NCBI RefSeq assembly: GCF_964355755.1
Contig: NC_092676.1
Coordinates: 18,704,288-18,768,287 of the forward strand
Reading direction: 5' to 3'
Source of the DNA: Antedon mediterranea
Taxonomy: Eukaryota > Echinodermata > Crinoidea > Comatulida > Antedonidae
Length of the DNA stretch: 64,000 bases
Below, one piece after another: positions 1 through 12,800 of this stretch (position 1 is its first letter; every line of letters starts with the position of its first letter). The position numbers and the translations under genes were made by a program. Below the pieces are notes generated by a model. That model saw only the letters and a program-made list of their open reading frames with translations, was not told where the DNA came from and searched no databases.

Positions 1-380
1 AGAGTCTTTTATAGCGATATTTTTTGCTTTTTGACAATCCGCCAGGATAGTGTTCTGCGCTTTTTCTCTGCTTGTTGTTGTTCTATGTTATATATGCTTT
101 TTGTATTGTTTTTGTATTATTTTTTCTGGATAATAAATGAATATGAATATATGAATATATGTGTATCATTTGTACGTCTGGTTACTTGGTTGTGAGTGTT
201 TAATGTATGTTTCTTGTAATGTTGTACTTGACTGTATTAAAAATATTGTGAAATATGTAATCTAAAATAATAAAGGACATTGAAAAAAAGAAACAGCAAC
301 AGAACTTAAATGCAATAAATTCTAGAAATATTGAAATCAAGGGAAATTATTTATTTATTTTTTATATTACTCTTTAATAG
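1..380. other. Intron sequence, possible retroposed 3' end
   Basis: No coding exon seen. An AATAAA at about 269-274 is followed 12-14 bases later by an A-run, which could be the polyadenylated 3' end of a retroposed sequence running on the + strand, but no open frame or family signature supports it. Confidence 0.3.
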
Positions 381-722
381 TTAAAGATGTATTGTCCCCC
401 TAAAAAAATAATTCTTAAAAAAATTTTTTTTTAATATTGCATTTTAATGTAACATAATAGTTATCCACTTTGACCTAAAATTGGATCGAAAAAAAATGTA
501 TTTAACTGAAAAAATGTAATTTAAAGCAAAAAATTGTCAAATTGGCTGCCAGCCAATGGATTTTTGGTTGAATTTTAACATTTTTTTGTCATTTTATAAG
601 TGAAAACGTAATTTTTTTTCAATTGAAGTGATGAACTTTATTAAAACTACAAAATAACATATTCTAAGTCTGATTTAATTAATCTTCATTTTTTATGTTT
701 TTGAGGGACAATACATCTTTAA
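381..722. mobile_element. MITE with 20-bp terminal inverted repeats and TTAA ends
   Basis: The left end TTAAAGATGTATTGTCCCCC and the right end (reverse complement TTAAAGATGTATTGTCCCTC) match at 19 of 20 positions. Both begin with TTAA, so the true ends may be AGATGTATTGTCCC inside a TTAA target duplication, as for piggyBac-type elements. The 342-bp body is A/T-rich and non-coding. Superfamily is inference. Confidence 0.72.
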
Positions 723-1189
723 ACAAAAACAAAATCATGGTTAATCAAAAAGTTTTAAACATAAACAAAGTGACCTGTAAAGAAAGTTTAATTTCAATTC
801 TAGCTTTTATTTAATACATAATAAACATTAATTGTTTTAGATTAAAGTAATAAAATCTTATTGTTGACCAACTTTCTTCCAGTTTACATTTGACCATTGC
901 ATGGTATGTATATAACCAATGACTTAATACAGAATTATGGGTTATTTTTGTGTTTGAATTTGCAAAATGATATTTTCAAGAATGCCTTCTCCTCTTGAGC
1001 TTTTTTAACTGATCCCATCATTGATTTTTTTTTGGTTTGAGTTTATCACCTCAATTTATTTACCCCGATATCTTATACCATGTGGTACACACTCACTATC
1101 ATATTGTTTGTATATCATATTTTTTAAATCTATAAATTTAATTTTTATATAGGTCATAGACTTTAATTTTTGTACACACAACCATTTGC

Positions 1190-2546
1190 TTTCTACAACC
1201 AATCACTTACATGTGCTACACCCCCTGTTCTGCTACAACCGATCACTTTATGCCACACCCCCTGTTCTGCTACAACCGATCACTTTATGCCACACCCTCT
1301 GTTTTGCTACAACCAATCACTTACATATGCCACACCCTCTGTTTTGCTACAACCAATCACTTTCATATGCCACACCCCTGTTGTGCTACAACCAATCACT
1401 TTCATATCCCACATCCCTGTTGTGCTACAACCAATCACTTTCATATGCCACACCCCCTGTTGTGCTATAACCAATCACTTTCATATGCCACACCCCTGTT
1501 TTCCTACAACCAATCACTTTCAAATGCTACACCCCTGTTTTGATACAACCAATCACTTTCAAATGCCACACCCCCTGTTTTTGCTACAACCAATCACTTT
1601 CATATGCCACACCCCCTGTTTTTGCTACAACTAATCACTTTCATATGCCTCACCACCTTTGCTACAACCAATGACTTTCATACACCACATCCCCTATTTT
1701 GCTACAACCAATCACTTTATATGCCACACCTCTTTCTTGTTACAAACAATCACTTATCTATGCCACACCTCTTTCTTGTTACAAACAATCACTTATCTAT
1801 GCCACACCTCTTTCTTGCTACAACCAATCACTTATCTATGCCACTCCTCTTTCTTTCTACAACCAATCACTTATCTATGCCACTCCTCTTTCTTGTTACA
1901 ACCAATCACTTATCTATGCCACACCTCTTTCTTGCTACAAACAATCACTTATCTATGCCACACCTCTTTCTTGCTACAACCCATCACTTATCTATGCCAC
2001 TCCTCTTTCTTTCTACAACCCATAACTTATCTATGCCACTCCTCTTTCTTGTTACAACCAATCACTTATCTATGCCACACCTCTTTCTTGCTACAAACAA
2101 TCACTTATCTATGCCACACCTCTTTCTTGCTACAACCCATCACTTATCTATGCCACACCTCTTTCTTGTTACAACCCATCACTTATCTATGCCACTCCTC
2201 TTTCTTTCTACAACCATTCACTTATCTATGCCACTCCTCTTTCTTGTTACAACCAATCACTTATCTATGCCACACCTCTTTCTTGCTACAAACAATCACT
2301 TATCTATGCCACACCTCTTTCTTGCTACAACCCGTCACTTATCTATGCCACACCTCTTTCTTGTTACAACCCATCACTTATCATCTATGCCATTCCTCTT
2401 TCTTTCTACAACCAATCACTTATCTATGCCACACCTCTTTCTTGTTACAACCCATCACTTATCTATGCCACTCCTCTTTCTTTCTACAACCATTCACTTA
2501 TCTATGCCACACCTCTTTCTTTCTACAACCATTCACTTATTCACTT
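1190..2546 (+). repeat. Minisatellite, ~39-bp unit, two subfamilies with higher-order structure
   Basis: About 35 tandem units built on CTACAACCAATCACTT followed by a C/T-rich segment with GCCACACC. Units from 1190 to about 1735 vary (roughly 36-41 bp); from about 1735 they are a uniform 39 bp. Since 39 is a multiple of three, the array is open in all three forward frames, giving apparent ORFs (for example 1604-2617, repeat MPHLFLATTNHLS) that are not genes. Variants recur in a fixed order every four to five units. Each unit carries ACCAATCA, a CCAAT-box core. Confidence 0.95.
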
Positions 2547-3753
2547 ATCAATATCTTTATAAAATGAATGAGAACAAAGGACATAATAGAATTACACTAT
2601 CATGTGAGAGGCATTGAGTTGAGACCATTGCTGTATTATTTTAGCTGTGTTTACTATTAAGGAAATGCTTTTACTCTCATTGCCTTCATTTAAAATGGTT
2701 CTACTGTATTTCCTATTTTTTAAACAAAAATTCAACTCTAAAATAGAAGGAACCTACAGAGAGTATCTATAATTGAATCAGTATGATGATAATATTTCTA
2801 AATATTATCCATGGTTTTTAGAAATGCATGATATTCCTCTATTTGCACATTCTTAAGGTTTCACTCCCATTTTCCAAACCCCATTGGCCAAATACCACAT
2901 CCACAATTTTACTTCTTTCAAATCTGATTGGTAGATGTGAATATGCTTCCTTTAAAAAATAGTGTTTAAATTTCTTTTTAAAACGTTAAACAGTTTTGCA
3001 TGAAAATGTATTGTTGTAAACAAACTGGTCACACCATAAAATGAGTTAAAATTATTAATTAGATTCTAGAGTACAATCTATTTAAATGTTAATTTAGTTT
3101 AACCATCGAGGTGGTTTAATTTAAATAGTTTCATAAGCAAAATCGAATTTATTTTTGTTTTTTATATGTTTGTTCACTTGTTTGGTTTTCTTATTATTGT
3201 CATCAGTTTTCTGTGTTATTTACATATATTTACTTAAATAACTAATAAACATTAAACCAACCTGATGGTTCTTGAGCTTTCAAATGTGTTCATACTTTTT
3301 AGAATACTTTTTGAAATCTGGACGTTTCTGAATTCCTTGATTTAAAATAATGGGGAAGAAAAGTAAAAATAAAATCTTAACTAAAACTGAACAGATAGAG
3401 GAGCATTTAATTCATGTTATAGTTCAGTTAATTTGTGATAAAAGCTTTGTTTTAACAATTTATTCAAAAAATTTGCTTTGAAATAATTTTTAGATTTGTA
3501 GTTTTTCTCCTTAATATATTGCTTCTGATCAAATTTGTTTTCATCGATCATCATGTTATATTCCAAACCATTGTAGAGTGTTTATGGAATATTCATTTAT
3601 TTTAATTTTCACTTTATTTTTATTGTTCTTTACACTTTATAAAAATAATAAAAAGAAAATTAATTTTGAATGAGAAAGCTATATTTTTTATTATAAATTT
3701 ATGATCAACAGTTTAGGATACATAGGTATAAACATACATATTTTTCAATGCAG
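2547..3753. other. Intron sequence upstream of exon A1, nothing recognised
   Basis: AT-rich sequence with no conserved open frame, repeat or RNA motif that I can recognise on either strand. The acceptor of exon A1 ends it. Confidence 0.6.
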
Positions 3754-3871
3754 TCTCTGCTACAAGATATTGATGGAAAGCGCCCTCAACTTGATCTCTT
3801 GGTCAGCAAAGCAAGGACGATACAACAAGAATCTGAAAATGAAGCAAATAAAGAGCAATTGCAAGAGAAAA
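3754..3871 (+). CDS. DMD: DMD exon A1 (spectrin repeat; human exon 52 equivalent)
   Basis: 118 nt between acceptor ATGCAG (3748-3753) and donor GTAAGT (3872). It is read from phase 0 and leaves one base (phase 1). It encodes a helix with the motif [16 protein letters not shown] and ends EQLQEK, typical of helix C/A in a dystrophin spectrin repeat. The upstream exon is outside the window, so the incoming phase rests on continuity of the frame with exon A2 and on the same length (118) as human exon 52. Confidence 0.93.
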
Positions 3872-6800
3872 GTAAGTAAACATTATTGGATGAACTTTGA
3901 CATGGTTTAAATTTGTATTTGTTGCTGAATTAAATCATACATTATTAATTTATATTCTCATTTTTTGATTCATGGAATAAATGATTGGATAGGAACTGAC
4001 ATTATCTGTATGTAAAGTATGATTTCATTGCATCAGATGGTTCAAAGGTTTTAGTACACAACATTTATTTTTAGGTTTTCTTGTTTTTGTTTTTTATATT
4101 TTTCAGCAAAAGGTTAACTATAAGCGAAATCATTTACTATCTTTTTAAAAGGCTTCAATCCTGTTCACAAGACAAAAATATATACAAGATGCTCTACATG
4201 AAATTAGTCTTTAATGTAAACCTTTGTCTTTGGTAATGGAGTTTTTTTCTGTCATGAGAAGATATCCTATTGTCTGACGCAATTCAACCCAGACCCTGCA
4301 TGGGATTGGTACCTTCTTAACCACCAAGCTACACTTCCACTCTGAGGTTGCGATTGTACTATGCAATGAGGATGGCCAGAGATTATCTATATTCCATGTT
4401 TCTCTGCTCTTTATGAATATTAATTGTATTAAAAAACATGTTTATTTTATAGTTGAAAAACTTGTTGCCTTATTTGACGAAGCTGCGGCCAAAGTTAGCT
4501 CACGTAAAGATCAACTGGAAGCCATGTTGTCAGAATCACAGCAGTTCCATGACCTTAAACAGGAGCTTCTAAACTGGATGTCCAAGATGGAGGGTCAGCT
4601 AGATTCCATGGACAATGTCAGTGATAGTGTTGACATTCTCAAGAATCAACTGGAATCACAAAAGGTTTGTACAGAGGTCTTCCTCTAATTAAGAACCGCT
4701 TTAACAGTCTTGATCTTGATTATAGTCACAAGCAGTAGGTCATGACAGAATCGAATGAATGAGTCTCTTTCTTTAGAATACTTTTGAGAGGTAGCCAAGA
4801 TTGTGTCAAGGAGGTTGGATCATAATTTTGTTGTTATTTTGTGGGTAAAATACCAATACAACTCCATTACCTACAATGTTGAAACATGAACTAAGATGTT
4901 CTTTTCTAGATGTAAAACATGAGTACTAATGAGCAGTCTCCTTTATTGCCTGTAACTTTATCAATACTTTTAAATGCGTTTCATTGTAAAGGCTGTTAAT
5001 AGAAAAGTTGTTGGAAATAAACTTTTTTATTTATTTATTTTATTTTAATCATTTTGGCAATAGACATGATAAACTTTACAAAACAAAGAAATATATAATA
5101 TAAAAGAAGAAGATGGAGCATCATCAATAACATTTTATCTTATGCCCTGTGTTCTAATGAGCATGCATTTCACAGCAAATTATATATAATGGTACCTGTA
5201 AAGTATATATTGGTACAATTGCATGCTGGTCTTCCTCTAATGAAGAACCATTAACAAGTGATTGTAAAGGGGGTTTCAAGTTTTTTTCTCAGTGTCATGA
5301 TCATAATTTTGTTGGCCTTTGTGATGAAAATGTCAATACAATTTCATTAACTTAAATGCAAAGATGCAGATATAGAGACTGGATGTTCTTTCATTTCTTG
5401 GTAGAAAATATCATGGACCCAGATGCCTTAATTTAAATCTCATGTAATAAAGTGCCTGTACCATATCAATTCTTTTTCATTTATACCATTTTTAAAAGAC
5501 CTTTTCCACTTTGTTTTATGGTGCAATGAATCTTTAAATCTCTGTCTACACTATCAAACTTTTTGTGAAAAAAGGTGTGATGTGCCAAATATGGTACTAA
5601 TATGATGCCATCGTTTCCATATATGGGCACATCACATTTTGTTAACACATAAAGTTTAATAGTGTAGAGAGAGCTTATCTCATGCACTTTTCACTAATCA
5701 ACATATTTCAGAACAAATTATAATGATACCTTTCTGTAGTATTTTTTTATAAACATATAGATTTATGAGGTCCAATTTCCTTATGGTGAGCAAATGCTAA
5801 TTTTATGACCCAAAAAATACTCCCTTGTACACACTAATAAACAGATGCCACTTAGTGATCGAAAACTGTGTTAATCATTATAAGAGAGTTTCACATTTCA
5901 AGAAAAAGTGCTCTTCAAGGTGTACCGAATTTTGAAAATCATTTCCCCACGGCAACTGCTTTTATGGCGGTTGTCATTATTTTAATGTTATCTCTACTTT
6001 TTGCGAGTTATTATAAATCATTACTACCGAATCTTGTTTATGAGTAAAATATGATCTGAGCAGGAAGATGTAAACTTTACCTTTATATTTTATACCTTAA
6101 AAACCTGTTGTTTTGGTGTTCTCCTGTTACTCTGTGATTACTGTGGAGCCCAAAATGTTCTATCCTGTCAATCTTAAAAATTAAACGCTTATAAAAACAT
6201 TAGACACCACAAATTTATCCCAGGAGAGACATACACTCAACCATTTATTTGGACAAGCTTTTATCCTGTGTACTAAACCTATGTCACAATACAAACCAAA
6301 GTTATTAGAATACGATTTTCATTATTAACATACAACATGAGAATTTGATGCAATAATTTACTTTTGGTGTGTTTGTTTTTTAGGCTTTTATTGAAGAGGT
6401 AGAGCAATGGAAGGCATGCATCGATGCAGTAAATGAGTCTGGTGACAAGTTGATAGCTGATTTTAGTGTAGATGACACAAGTCGTATCACACAGATCCTG
6501 AAGCATGTAAATGAAAGATGGCAAGGGATATGTGAACAGTAAGTCACTTTTTTCCAACAGTTTTAAACGAGTAGTCTATTTAAAAGCTTAAAAATAACTT
6601 TTTTTACAAATGTTATCATACTACATCCATGGAAAGTGGCATACCCAGAAATTATAAGTGTTATACCACTACTCCAGAAATTCCCCAGGTGAACCTACCA
6701 CTACTTCAGGGATTCCCCAGGTGAACCTACCACTACTTCAGGGATTCCCCAGGTGAACCTACAGTACCACTACTTCAGGGATTTCCCAGGTGTACCTACT

Positions 6801-9800
6801 ACTCCAGGGCTTCCTCAGTTGTATCCACCACTCCAGGAATTCCCCAGGTTTACTACCACTCCAGTGATTTCCCAGGTGTACCTACTACTCCAGGGCTTCC
6901 TCAGTTGTATCCACCACTCCAGGAATTCCCCAGGTTTACTACCACTCCATTGATTTCCCAGGTGTACCTACTACTCCAGGGCTTCCTCAGTTGTACTCAC
7001 CACTCCACGAATTACCTATGGGTACTCTGGGAATTTTACAGGTTTTTACCCACCTAACACTCTGAAATTCCCCAGATGTACCTACCACTCCAGGAATTCC
7101 CCAGGTGTACTACCACTCCAGTTATTTCTCAGGTTGTCTCATCGGTTCATCCCAGGGATGTACATTTACAGATCACAGGACCCTCCTACTTTGTATTAAC
7201 TACCTCAATCATAGTGTATGCTAAAGGAGGATTTGAAAGATGGAATACGCATATTTTAATTACTGACAATTCGATATGTGGTATAGTCATGGTTTAAAAG
7301 CATATGAGTATATTGACAATTGCTTTAGGATCTTTATTCTCTCGGTATTAGAGGTCAAAGCGAGGGCGCACTATTGATTTTCTGATGCATAACTTAGCAC
7401 AGATACTGTACAAAATGGTGACCTCACAGTGTACTTTATTAGTTTGTGTCAGAAGATGTATCTTTTAAAATATTGTTTTTATGAAGACAATTTGTGTTAT
7501 TCCATTAGAAGTTTTTAAAAAAGGGAAGAAAAACAAATTTGAATTAAAACACAAATTTTACAAACTTATTGAAACACACAAACATCTTTATCACTACCGT
7601 ATGAATGATAGATTTAAGCATTTATACAATTTCACCATAACACACTGTACAAAACGTGTAAAATGCGTGCATTTTAGAAATATAGAAATCATTTGTGGAC
7701 AATGAGTAGTAGTTTGCTGATCTGATTTTCAACAAAAGTTTACTTTCAATTGCATAACTTGTTAAACATACAAAGATAACACGGCAATTTGTGCATATTT
7801 CTGTACTATAAAGTTTACAGCACAATTGTTTGTCCTTTTGTTTAGTTAAAGAAAAAAATGTCACATTCATTCAGTATTATGTTGGATAATGTCAAATTAC
7901 TTTAATGAGAAAATTATATAACATACTCATTGAAATGTCATAAACCTTCCAAGATGATCGTGTTAATGCCATTTGTTATATCATTAAAACATTTAATGTA
8001 TACTTTATGGAAAATCATCTGACAATTAGAGATTTGCGTGTTGGTGACCCTTAGATGATGTGGCCATTATAGATAGATTTTACATTGCAAATGAAACTCT
8101 AACTTGTTATTTCTGATTTAGATTTTGGTTGTATTTCAGTTATGAGCACTCTTTGGCTAAAGAGGCCCAGATATCATCTATGATATGAGCAGCCCCAATG
8201 CAACTACCCAGCGTTGGAGCTCCCCTTAGGAGTGCTAAACCAGGGATGTTTCCCCCTGTGTTATATACCACTGCCAATAATTACATGGTTTAAGTATTAA
8301 TTGTTTTCTAAAACTCTACTTCGACAACTCCCTGGACAAACATACCCTGGTAGTGCTGACCATTTTAAATTATTGTTTATGGTTTTTGTTTTAAAATTAA
8401 AATTTGTTAAAGAAAAGATATACAAATGTTTATTGCCTACAAAGAATAAAATATATTATTGTTGAAATAGTGTTTAAATGCCAGTAAATATTTTTAAAAA
8501 AAGAGTCTAAATTTAATAATCAGGTGATCTGCCTTCAAGTGATCTATTGCGTTTGTAAGGGTTCTTTTTTTTTACATGATATATTCATGTACCTTTTAGA
8601 TATGCTATTCCTATAAATAAGTTTTATTTTTGGCAGAGCTGAGGTGTCAGACCTACCAAATATATCAACACATAAAACAACTAGCTTCTTGTCTTCTATA
8701 GCCTCAACTAATAAGGTTACACTCTGCTACAAGTTGAACTTTTGTATACTGTACTATTTATCATGTTTAATTTAGTAGTGATGGGTATAAATCTGGGAAT
8801 TTTATGGTAGGTTTGGGATTCATATTGATGACTTTCTGACCTGATAAAAAGCAATACATTCTTAGCTTATGTTTTTATGAGATGAGAGCTGCACCTTAGA
8901 ACAGTCTTGCAGTGTAATATTAATATACTTACTAGGAACATAGTACTCTAGGTTAATTGCATTGGCCATTGGCCATAGAGAATATAGAATAATTTAAACC
9001 TCACATAAATGCATGAAATTATTTTCTGCAATTCAGAAATATCTATTTTAATATCTATAGTATGTTACTAAAGTTTTATGAACTATTGAAATATAAATAC
9101 GTCAGAGAGAGCAAAACACAGGGTGGATCCAGGATTTCGAAATAAGGAGGTCCCAAGGAATTAAAGTGGTGAAATGAACCAATTTTTTACTGTTTCTAAT
9201 CACAATTTTCATGATCAATTTAAATCTTGATTTGATCACTTGATTTCTGAAGTCGTGATGATCAAATAAAGTTGAAATAGTTGTTACTATTAATGCCTGC
9301 AATAACAACATTAAATCTAAACCAAAAATTTGTCGGTTTGTTGTTAATAATGAGATTTATTAAATTATGAATAATTTTGCTAACATTAACTTTATATTGT
9401 TTACTACTTGTACTATCTATCTATCTATCTAGGCAATTAGTTCATCCATTGTTGAATGAAGCCCTCCTCATAACATTTCCATTTCTGTCTAATTCTTGCT
9501 GTCCTAGTCCATGCAGCCGTTCCAATGTATGTTGTTAGATCATCTCACCTTCTTTTTTGTCTTCCTCTTTTCCTCTTTCCTACCCTTGGTTGCCATTCTG
9601 TTAATCTGTATGTCCATCTATTATCTTGAAATCTCGCCACATGCCCAGCCCATCTCCATTTTGATTGTCTTACTTTCTCCATTATATCTGTAACACCTGT
9701 CTTTTTTCTTATGATTGTATGATTTACCCTGTCTCGAAGCGATAAGTTCATCATCTTCCTTTCCATTGCTCTTTGAGTAGTTGTAAGTTTCTGTTCAAGT

Positions 9801-12800
9801 TCCTTTGTTATTGCCCATGTCTCTGAACCATATGTCATACTTGATAGCACACATTGGTTAAATAATTTCTTTCTCAGTGGCATTGGTATACTCTTGTCAG
9901 TCAACATGTGTTTGTGTCTGCCAAAATTCATCCATCCTGCTTTTATTCTTAACATAACTTCTTCCTTCGTGGTGTCTTCCATTTTCAGTGTTTGTCCTAG
10001 ATATTTATATTCTTCCACTTTTTCTAGTTTCCGGCCCTCTATTTCAATGTCTTCCTGTGTGTCAAAGTTAGTCATGTATTTTGTTTTGTCTTTGTGCATA
10101 GTTAGTCCGTAGTTGTACTACTTTGAACTAACTTGTCTATTAAACAATTAAAAAATATAAATCTATTGTGTTATTCATAATTGACCTTGACACGAGAGGC
10201 CCTACTTGTCCATTATTCCATACTTTCTAGCTAAGCCAGTTCTGTCTCAATTGTTTGTGGTAAGAAACCCATAGTGGTTGTGTAAGAAAATTTGTTGTGT
10301 TATTAGTGTAGTAATATTTTATGACTTCAGCGCTAAATATCATGAAATCATGTAAGTCTTAATTTTCACAAGTTTTTTTTTATTAGTTTAAGGTCTGTTT
10401 GCTCAAAATTTGTTTTACTAATATGTATTGGTAAATAATATATTGCTAATTATTATAAAGACCTATATTTTTGTTGTCAGTTTAATCATTGGTTTGTGTT
10501 TATACCTGCCAGTTTCTTATATCTATAGTGTTTACTAGGATAGGAGGCATCCTAGTCCTGAGAAGGCCAAAACAAAAATGGTGCTAAACCGCAGTTTAAA
10601 CCCTGGCTATCCACGAGGGCATCCACATACTTTGGTACAGGCATAGACTTTCTCCCTCTCCCATGAACATTCTTCTTTAACAGTGCTGACTTTTTCTTTT
10701 GTACTTTGTAACGGTTAAGCTTGGTTCCCACTGAGATGCAACACAAGGAAGTAGACGCAACTCAAACTAGTTGACCAATAAAAAGTGACAATCGTATAAG
10801 TCAATCGCTTGTGATTGGTCAAATCTCTTATTTTGGGTTACGTTGTTGTGTTGCATGCCATCTCTAGTGTGAAACAAGCATTAGGGCTAGGCTTTAGTTG
10901 ACGGAACATACCCACTTCTCATTCTCTCTGAACTCTGAATATATATAATTTTTGTATTTCGATTGATTGATAGCATTCTTGTTTCTTGTTCATGCAATTG
11001 AAAACATGAATCCCACCCGGGATCCCACTCAACTTTCACTTTGCCTTTTTTCTCTTTGAGAAAGCTACCACTTTTGTTATCTTAATATGCTTTTCACAAA
11101 TTAGTTGCATTAGCAAGGAGTATGATTAGCCTCTTGATAATATCCTTTGTTTCCACTTTGTACCTCTTGATCTATAGTACAGTGTCTCTAGAATGAAGTT
11201 AAATATCTATATATTTTCAACTTGGTGACATAAAAGAATGTGCATTCTATGCTAAATGATGCTGCTGATTGATTTTGTCAACAACATTCCGATATTGTTT
11301 GTAGTAACATTATTAACAGTTTGGCTTTTTCTCTTTGATCTTTTTCCGTATTGCTTAAAGGTCCAAGTTACGAATCATCCAAATTGAGGAGACGTTGAGG
11401 TCACTGCAAGACTATGACGGACAAGCAGATGACTTTTTGCTTTGGGTCGCTACTATGGAAACTAGACTGGGTTCGATGGATAGCGAAACATTGCTTGAAG
11501 GCTCGATGGAAGACAAACATGATGTGAAAGATCTATTAGAACAACACAGAGTGAGTGATTATTTGATTTATACCACTACACTACACTATAATAAAAATGA
11601 ATGAACACTTTTCCTCATCCATGAAAGTATAAAGCTCTGTCTACACTATCAAACTTTATGTGACAAAATGTAATGTGCCCATATATGAACATGATGATGT
11701 CATTACCACCATATTTGGGCATATCACTATCATATTTGGGCATATCACTATCATATTTGGGCATATCACTACCATATTTGGGCACATGACATTTTTTTGT
11801 CAAAACAGTTTTATAGTGTAGTGTACCTACATGCCTTTATAATAAAATAGCCATTGTCTATCTATTTTTAAAGAATTTTGACCGCTCTCTAACTGATGTA
11901 ATTCCATGATAACTCATGTTATAAAAATGGACACACAAAAATAATAACTCATTTCGAAGTGCCAGGTTGGTTTAAAGTCGATAACCATCAATTGTGGCCA
12001 GATTCTGAAAATAAGCATAGTTGAATCACACTACAAGAGCAGCATCTGCCTGTTTTATCCCTTCTGTCTATACCGGTGTTAGATGTGATCTTAAAACGAC
12101 CAATCCTGAAATGAAACTAGGCAACAGTCAAGAGGAAATTCCAACGTATAAAATCAGACAAGGAGAATGTATATTTAATGAAAAATTGCTTTTTTATTGT
12201 TTATATTATACTATATAAAGTGAAAGTAACATGTGTCCAGTATACACTTATTATGTTAACATACATCCATAGGGTTTAAATGTCACTCCATGGGTGACAT
12301 ATCTGCCTAATTTCTACTACCAACATAAGCTGTGGGTGTCGGATATGTAGGCGTGTGCAACAGATTTACTTTCTTTTAGCATGTAATATTTTAATATTTC
12401 AGTTGAATATGATTCCAATGCAATATTGGGTAAAATAAATTTAGTATGATATTAATGATCTTCAAAATAACATGAGGTGTTCACTCTAGACACTAAAATG
12501 TTATCTTGGTTCACATGACTCTATCTACGGTTGGACTGAGGACCTTAGACTGCATTTACTTATTAATTTGCCTTGTCCTTACATTCCATTATTCCCGGAA
12601 AATAGATATACGGTAATAAAAACGACATATTGAAGCACTCACATCTGTTAGCTACTCTTTAGAAATTATAATATGGTGTTACGCAAACATTTCCTAGGTG
12701 TATTGTATGTACCGTATTAAAGTTGTTTTCTTCACATAACGTTAGTTTTAATTGTATTTTTAGATTACAAATCAATGATTTTTAGAATTAATATTTTTTT

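Noticed and set aside
1190-2546. CRISPR-like array
   Set aside because: Units are contiguous with no unique spacers, and the setting is a eukaryotic intron.
1604-2617. 337-codon open frame on the + strand
   Set aside because: It is the translation of a 39-bp minisatellite; all three forward frames are open and the peptide is a 13-residue repeat without any conserved fold. It lies in an intron.
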